NCBI GenBank assembly: GCA_903903975.1
Contig: CAIVAS010000216.1
Location: forward strand, 1 to 36,302
Source: an uncultured Burkholderiales bacterium
Lineage (GTDB): Bacteria; Pseudomonadota; Gammaproteobacteria; Burkholderiales; Burkholderiaceae_E
Reading direction: 5' to 3'
DNA length: 36,302 nt
Positions 32,617-36,302 of this stretch are shown piece after piece (the stretch's first letter is position 1; every line of letters starts with the position of its first letter). Under the pieces are notes generated by a model that did not search any database, was not told the DNA's origin, and worked only from the letters and a program-made list of their open reading frames with translations. A program made the position numbers and the translations under genes.

Positions 32617-33774
32617 TCAGAACGAACGCGGCAGACCGAGCACATGCTCGGCCACATACGACAGGATGAGGTTGGTCGAGATCGGTGCGACCTGATAGAG
32701 GCGGGTCTCGCGGAACTTTCGCTCGACGTCGTATTCACAGGCGAAACCGAAGCCGCCATGGAATTGCAGGCAGGCATTGGCCGCCTCCCATGAGGCCTTG
32801 GCCGCCAGATATTTCGCCATATTGGCCTCGGCACCGCAGGGCTTGCGGGCATCGAAGAGCTCGCAAGCCTTCCAGCGCATCAGGTTGGCGGCCTCAACCT
32901 CGATATAGGCCTCGGCGATCGGAAACTGCACGCCCTGGTTCTGGCCGATCGGTCGGCCAAACACCACGCGATCCTTGGTGTAGGCGGTGACACGATCGAT
33001 GAACCAGTAGCCGTCGCCGATGCATTCGGCCGCGATCAGCGCACGTTCGGCATTGAGCCCATCGAGGATGTACTTGAAGCCCTGACCTTCTTCGCCGATC
33101 AGGTTTTCGGCCGGGATCTCGAGGTTTTCGAAGAACAGCTCATTGGTCTCGTGATTGACCAGATTCGGGATCGGGCGCACGGTCAGGCCATGGCCGATGG
33201 CATCACGCAGGTCGACCACGAAGATCGACATGCCTTCGGACTTGCGGGCGACCTGATCGAGCGGCGTGGTGCGGGCCAGCAGGATCATCAGGTCGGAATG
33301 CTGAACCCGCGAGATCCAGACCTTCTGGCCGTTGATGACATAGCGGTCCCCCTGGCGCACCGCGGTGGTCTTGATGCGGGTGGTGTCGGTGCCGGTGGTG
33401 GGCTCGGTCACACCCATCGACTGCAGGCGCAACTCGCCGGTGGCGATCTTGGGCAACCAGCGCTGCTTTTGCTCAGCCGAGCCGTGGCGCAGCAAGGTGC
33501 CCATGTTGTACATCTGGCCATGACAGGCGCCTGAGTTGCCGCCGCAACGGTTGATCTCTTCCATGATCACCGAGGCCTCGACCAGGCCGAGCCCCGAGCC
33601 GCCGTATTCCTGCGGAATGAGCGCCGCCATCCAGCCGGCACGAGTCAGTGCATCGACGAAGGCTTCCGGGTAGGCGCGGGCGGCATCGACCTTGCGGAAG
33701 TATTCGTCGGGATATTGGGCGCACAGGGCGCGCACGGCGTCGCGGATGTCGAGATGGTCGGTGGCAGCAGGCAT
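32617..33774 (-). CDS. Acyl-CoA dehydrogenase
   Basis: This 385-residue FAD enzyme is predicted to form a 2,3-enoyl-CoA from an acyl-CoA, passing electrons to ETF. Signatures are MGVTEPTTGTDTTRIKTTA (FAD and substrate binding), GYILNGQKVWIS-like text near residues 145-154 (RYVINGQKVWIS), and CLQFHGGFGFACEYDVERKFRETRLYQVAPIS near the C-terminus, cited in parts: the usual YEGT glutamate is absent there (LYQVAPIS). A glutamate is present instead at E243 in GLNAERAL, the helix-G position used by isovaleryl- and long-chain acyl-CoA dehydrogenases. The ATG at 33774 opens directly into the first helix. It is the only acyl-CoA dehydrogenase in the window and is convergent with the ligase-TetR pair. 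Branched or otherwise unusual acyl chains are possible. Confidence 0.92.
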   Translation of the reverse strand: MPAATDHLDIRDAVRALCAQYPDEYFRKVDAARAYPEAFVDALTRAGWMAALIPQEYGGSGLGLVEASVIMEEINRCGGNSGACHGQMYNMGTLLRHGSAEQKQRWLPKIATGELRLQSMGVTEPTTGTDTTRIKTTAVRQGDRYVINGQKVWISRVQHSDLMILLARTTPLDQVARKSEGMSIFVVDLRDAIGHGLTVRPIPNLVNHETNELFFENLEIPAENLIGEEGQGFKYILDGLNAERALIAAECIGDGYWFIDRVTAYTKDRVVFGRPIGQNQGVQFPIAEAYIEVEAANLMRWKACELFDARKPCGAEANMAKYLAAKASWEAANACLQFHGGFGFACEYDVERKFRETRLYQVAPISTNLILSYVAEHVLGLPRSF

Positions 33775-33864
33775 GGTCGGATTACTCGGAAAGACGGGAT
33801 TAAAAGGGATTGAACAGGCGCGACTCAGGTGCGAAGCGCCATTGTCGGGTTGAATGGTGCGGCG

Positions 33865-33906
33865 ATCAAAGGGCAGCGATCACAGCACGGCAATCAAAGG
33901 GTATTT
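33865..33906. repeat. 14-bp imperfect tandem repeat at the MFS gene 3' end
   Basis: On the minus strand three 14-base units end in TGAT: AAATACCCTTTGAT (33893-33906, containing the last codons and TGA of the transporter gene), TGCCGTGCTGTGAT (33879-33892) and CGCTGCCCTTTGAT (33865-33878). Units one and three match at 10 of 14 positions. A fourth, poorer unit may follow. The rest of the 119-base gap to the dehydrogenase gene shows only two AATCCC words near 33800. Confidence 0.5.
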
Positions 33907-35156
33907 GCCGCGGGGTCGGCTGCGGCGGCCCGCACCGGACGCGGCGGCGGGCTGGCAAAGTAGAACAGCAATGAACCGAGGCCCACCAGCACGGCGAGCA
34001 CGGTAAAGCCGGTGCGGTAGTTGCCGGTGATGTCGGCCAGGCCACCCGCGATCATCGGGCCGCCGATCTGGCCGATTGCCACGATCAGCGTCGACAGCCC
34101 CATGATCATGCCGATCGAGCGACGTCCGAAATAGTCGGCCCGAATCGCCTGCATCAGCGGCCCGCGCAAGCCCCAGGCCGCGCCATGCAGCAACGCGAAT
34201 CCGACCAGCATCGCCAGGCCCTGTGCCCAGGCCAGCAGCATCAGCCCGGTGCCATGCATGAGCATGCAGAAGGCCGCCAGCAGGCGCTTGTTGAGCCGGT
34301 CACCGAAGGCCATGCCGGCCAGCACGCCGACGATCTGCGAGGCGGTCATGAGCGTGATGACCAGCGAGGCCTGCGCCACGGTGTAGCCAAGCGACTCCTT
34401 GATGAGGGTGATCGCATGGACATTGACCGCGGTGACCGCCAGCAGCGCAAAGCCGTGACCGAGCGAGACCAGCCAGAAGGCCCGCGTACGCAGCGCCTCG
34501 CGGGCAGTGAACTCGACGACCCCCTCATCGGAGGCGTTGCCGGCAGCCGCCTTGGCCGCCCCCCAGTCGCCGTCGATTTCCTGGCCAAGCGCCTGCGGGC
34601 GATCCTTGAAAAGCAGCGAAATCGGCCCGCAGAGCACGATGATCAGCACACCGGACCACATCGCGGTCGAGCGCCATCCGAAGGTCTGCATCGAGCCGGC
34701 CACCAGCGGCACGAACAGGCCGCCGACCGCCATGCCGAGCCCGACGATCGACAGCGCCCGTGCGCGATAGCGCTCGAACCAGTGGATCACCGCGATATTG
34801 ATCGGAAAGTAGCCGGCCAGGCTGGTGCCCAGCGCAATCACGACCAGCGCCGCATAAAAACTGCCGAGCGAATCGACCCGGCTGAGCGCGATCATGCCGG
34901 CGCCGAAAATCAGCACGCCAATCCTGATCAGCCGATAGGGCCCGAACCGATCGCACAACCAGCCGAGCACCGGGCCGATGACTGCGGATTCCATCGACTG
35001 CAGCGCCGCACCGCCCGACAGCGCGGTCTTGCTCCAGCCTTTTTCAGCGGCAAGCACCGCCACATAAGCACCGAAGGCCTGCTGCATCAGGGCGGCCTGA
35101 AGCAATTGCAGGGTGGTGCCCGCGGCGACCATGCGCCAACCGTGAAAAGCCTTCAT
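33894..35156 (-). CDS. MFS transporter, monocarboxylate/oxalate-formate-antiporter-like
   Basis: This 420-residue inner-membrane carrier has 12 predicted hydrophobic helices in two halves separated by a hydrophilic loop (KDRPQALGQEIDGDWGAAKAAAGNASDEG). The loop between helices 2 and 3 reads GWLCDRFGPYRLIRIG, the MFS signature region, and the second half has FGDRLNKRLL at the matching place. ATG 35156 (MKAFHGWRMVAAG) is preferred to an ATG 41 codons upstream because the extra residues are hydrophilic, Arg/Pro-rich and unlike any family N-terminus; neither has a strong ribosome site. The general form suggests export or import of a small carboxylate. It is in line with, but 119 bases upstream of, the acyl-CoA dehydrogenase. 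Confidence 0.9.
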   Translation of the reverse strand: MKAFHGWRMVAAGTTLQLLQAALMQQAFGAYVAVLAAEKGWSKTALSGGAALQSMESAVIGPVLGWLCDRFGPYRLIRIGVLIFGAGMIALSRVDSLGSFYAALVVIALGTSLAGYFPINIAVIHWFERYRARALSIVGLGMAVGGLFVPLVAGSMQTFGWRSTAMWSGVLIIVLCGPISLLFKDRPQALGQEIDGDWGAAKAAAGNASDEGVVEFTAREALRTRAFWLVSLGHGFALLAVTAVNVHAITLIKESLGYTVAQASLVITLMTASQIVGVLAGMAFGDRLNKRLLAAFCMLMHGTGLMLLAWAQGLAMLVGFALLHGAAWGLRGPLMQAIRADYFGRRSIGMIMGLSTLIVAIGQIGGPMIAGGLADITGNYRTGFTVLAVLVGLGSLLFYFASPPPRPVRAAAADPAANTL

Positions 35157-35164
35157 GAGAAGAC

Positions 35165-35295
35165 CGATTGTGTCCCACGCCGACCAATCGTGCCGTCTCG
35201 GGCGTTCCGGCAATCGGAAACCGGCAGGAGAGGCGCCGGGATGGGCATCGCGGATTGACCCGGCAACTTGACAAGCCATGCACCGTGGCTACCCT
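35165..35295 (+). promoter_or_regulatory. Divergent spacer with candidate promoter and inverted repeat
   Basis: The 297-base gap 35157-35453 separates the MFS gene and the reductase-like gene. TTGACA (35268-35273), 16 bases and TACCCT (35290-35295) form a possible sigma-70 promoter toward the reductase-like gene; the -10 is poor. CGATTG-N14-CAATCG (35165-35190) lies immediately upstream of the MFS start and could be an operator. A 15-bp tandem duplication is listed separately. No gene was recognised in the gap. Confidence 0.33.
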
Positions 35296-35376
35296 TCCAG
35301 ATTGCCTTGAACGCTGGCCGCAGCGCTTGGCGCGTGCTGCCAGCGCACAGTGCGCGCCGGTCTGAGCGCATCACGC

Positions 35377-35406
35377 GCCGGGCTTGCGAACGCCGGGCTT
35401 GCGAAC
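35377..35406. repeat. Perfect 15-bp tandem duplication
   Basis: GCCGGGCTTGCGAAC occurs twice in direct succession (35377-35391 and 35392-35406) in the leader of the reductase-like gene, 48 bases before its start. The copies are identical, so the duplication is probably recent or maintained. Unlike the other short arrays in the window it lies at a 5' side. Confidence 0.85.
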
Positions 35407-35453
35407 ACTGAGCGCGCCCGGGTCAGCAGACCGGCCATTACAGGAGACAGGAC

Positions 35454-36302
35454 ATGTCAGACGAACAGGAACTGCCGGATATGGCGCCACTGTGGGACGT
35501 CCCCGTCCCGTATATCCGCCGCACCCACGACTGGTACAACGCACTGGGCTACGGCAACCCCTACCGCTATGCGCAGTACACCGAGGTGCCCTTCCAGGCG
35601 CTGGCCAAACCCCTGTCGCGCTCGCGCGTGGCACTGCTCACCACCGCCGCTCCCTTTCAGGCCGACAAGGGCCCGCAAGGCGCCGGCGCACCCTACAACG
35701 CGGGGGCCAAGTTCTACAAGGTCTATACCGGCGACACCTCGATCGATCACGATCTGCGCGTCTCGCATGTCGGCATCGACCGCGATCACCTCACCGATGA
35801 CGCCAACACCTGGTTCCCGTTGCCGGCGCTGCGACGCGCAGCCGCGAGCGGTCACATCGGCGAGATCGCGCCCCGCTTCGTGGGGGTGCCGACCAACCGC
35901 AGCCAGCGCCACACCCTGACCACCGACGCCGCCGAAGTGCTGGCGATCCTGCGTGCCGATCGGGTCGATGCCGCCGTGCTGGTGGCCAATTGCCCGATCT
36001 GCCATCAGACGATCAGCCTGACCGCAAGGCATCTCGAGGCCAACGGCATTCCGACGGTGGTGATGGGCGCAGCGAAGGACATCGTCGAGATGTGCGGTGT
36101 GCCCCGCTTTCTGTTCAGCGACTTTCCGCTGGGCAATGCCGCGGCGCGCCCGAACGATCCGGCATCGCAGGACGCCACACTCGAACTGGCCTTGCGGGTG
36201 CTCGAATCGGCGGTCGCACCCCGCACCACCGTCCAGAATCCGCTGCGCTGGAATGGCCGCCCCGAGTGGCGCCTCGACTATCTCGATCTGTCGCGTCTGA
36301 GC
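35454..36302 (+). CDS. Glycine/sarcosine/D-proline reductase B-subunit-like protein, partial (C-terminus outside window)
   Basis: The first 283 residues run open to the window edge. The protein resembles the selenoprotein B (GrdB/PrdB) family: PFQALAKPLSRSRVALLTTAAPF near the start, the conserved block HDLRVSHVGIDRDHLTDDANTWFPLPALRRAAASGHIGEIA (about 99-137, cited here as HDLRVSHVGID and DDANTWFPL), and a redox site C180-P-I-C183 in VANCPICHQT. No in-frame TGA is present, so cysteine takes the place of any selenocysteine. HLEANGIPTVVMGAAKDIVEMCGVPR follows as in the family. AGGAG lies 7 bases before the ATG. In anaerobes the family cleaves C-N bonds of glycine, betaine or D-proline; cysteine forms in aerobes have no settled role. 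No GrdA, GrdC or thioredoxin partner is visible in the window. The family match is good, the function is not known. Confidence 0.82.
   Translation, partial: MSDEQELPDMAPLWDVPVPYIRRTHDWYNALGYGNPYRYAQYTEVPFQALAKPLSRSRVALLTTAAPFQADKGPQGAGAPYNAGAKFYKVYTGDTSIDHDLRVSHVGIDRDHLTDDANTWFPLPALRRAAASGHIGEIAPRFVGVPTNRSQRHTLTTDAAEVLAILRADRVDAAVLVANCPICHQTISLTARHLEANGIPTVVMGAAKDIVEMCGVPRFLFSDFPLGNAAARPNDPASQDATLELALRVLESAVAPRTTVQNPLRWNGRPEWRLDYLDLSRLS

Noticed and set aside
35454-36302. Selenocysteine insertion in the reductase-like protein
   Set aside because: There is no in-frame TGA; cysteine codons occupy the redox site.

Overview
This window looks like an accessory catabolic region from a GC-rich, probably aerobic proteobacterium, most likely a betaproteobacterium of the Burkholderiales. 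That assignment is an inference. It rests on the base composition, two orphan Bug-type (TctC-like) binding proteins without their membrane partners, a CaiB/crotonase/acyl-CoA ligase gene set, and an O2-using formylglycine-generating enzyme. No rRNA, tRNA, CRISPR array, insertion sequence or phage gene was seen. The two outermost genes are cut by the window edges.

Layout. (1) 1-3088: a truncated AMP-forming acyl-CoA ligase (-) diverges from an N-acyl-D-amino-acid deacylase-like amidohydrolase (+). (2) 3152-8797 (-): a BisC/DMSO-reductase-type molybdoenzyme, a type I sulfatase with an unmodified-Cys motif, and its formylglycine-generating enzyme, with the last two overlapping by ATGA. (3) 8887-17169 (+): an IclR regulator, Bug binding protein 1, a CaiB/BaiF CoA-transferase fused to a crotonase domain, a stand-alone crotonase, Bug binding protein 2, a class III aminotransferase and an acetylpolyamine-amidohydrolase-like deacetylase. 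(4) 17248-24676: a nitrilase-superfamily amidohydrolase (-) diverges from a five-gene urea/amide-type (HAAT) ABC transporter, which is followed by an amidase-signature enzyme. (5) 24698-29878 (-): a complete dipeptide/oligopeptide-type ABC transporter with overlapping genes. (6) 30148-33774: a fatty-acyl-CoA ligase and a TetR regulator (+), convergent with an acyl-CoA dehydrogenase (-). (7) 33894-36302: an MFS carboxylate-type transporter (-) diverges from a truncated glycine/D-proline-reductase B-subunit-like protein (+).

How the parts may work together (inference). Region 2 suggests release of sulfate from an organic sulfate ester, with an S- or N-oxide reductase beside it. Region 3 suggests uptake of an organic acid, CoA transfer from another thioester and processing by crotonases, with a two-gene polyamine-degrading pair (deacetylase plus aminotransferase) at its end. 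Region 4 is a coherent amide-nitrogen unit: importer, amidase and nitrilase-type hydrolase, with sequences resembling an NtrC site and a sigma-54 promoter upstream of the transporter.

The most unusual signal is structural. Several 3' gene ends run directly into short tandem arrays (14, 15 or 18 bp units) whose first unit is the last codons of the gene itself. The clearest are the nitrilase (six 15-bp units, four of them with in-frame stop codons) and the aminotransferase (about seven 14-bp units filling the intergenic space). Weaker versions follow the crotonase, Bug binding protein 2 and the MFS gene.
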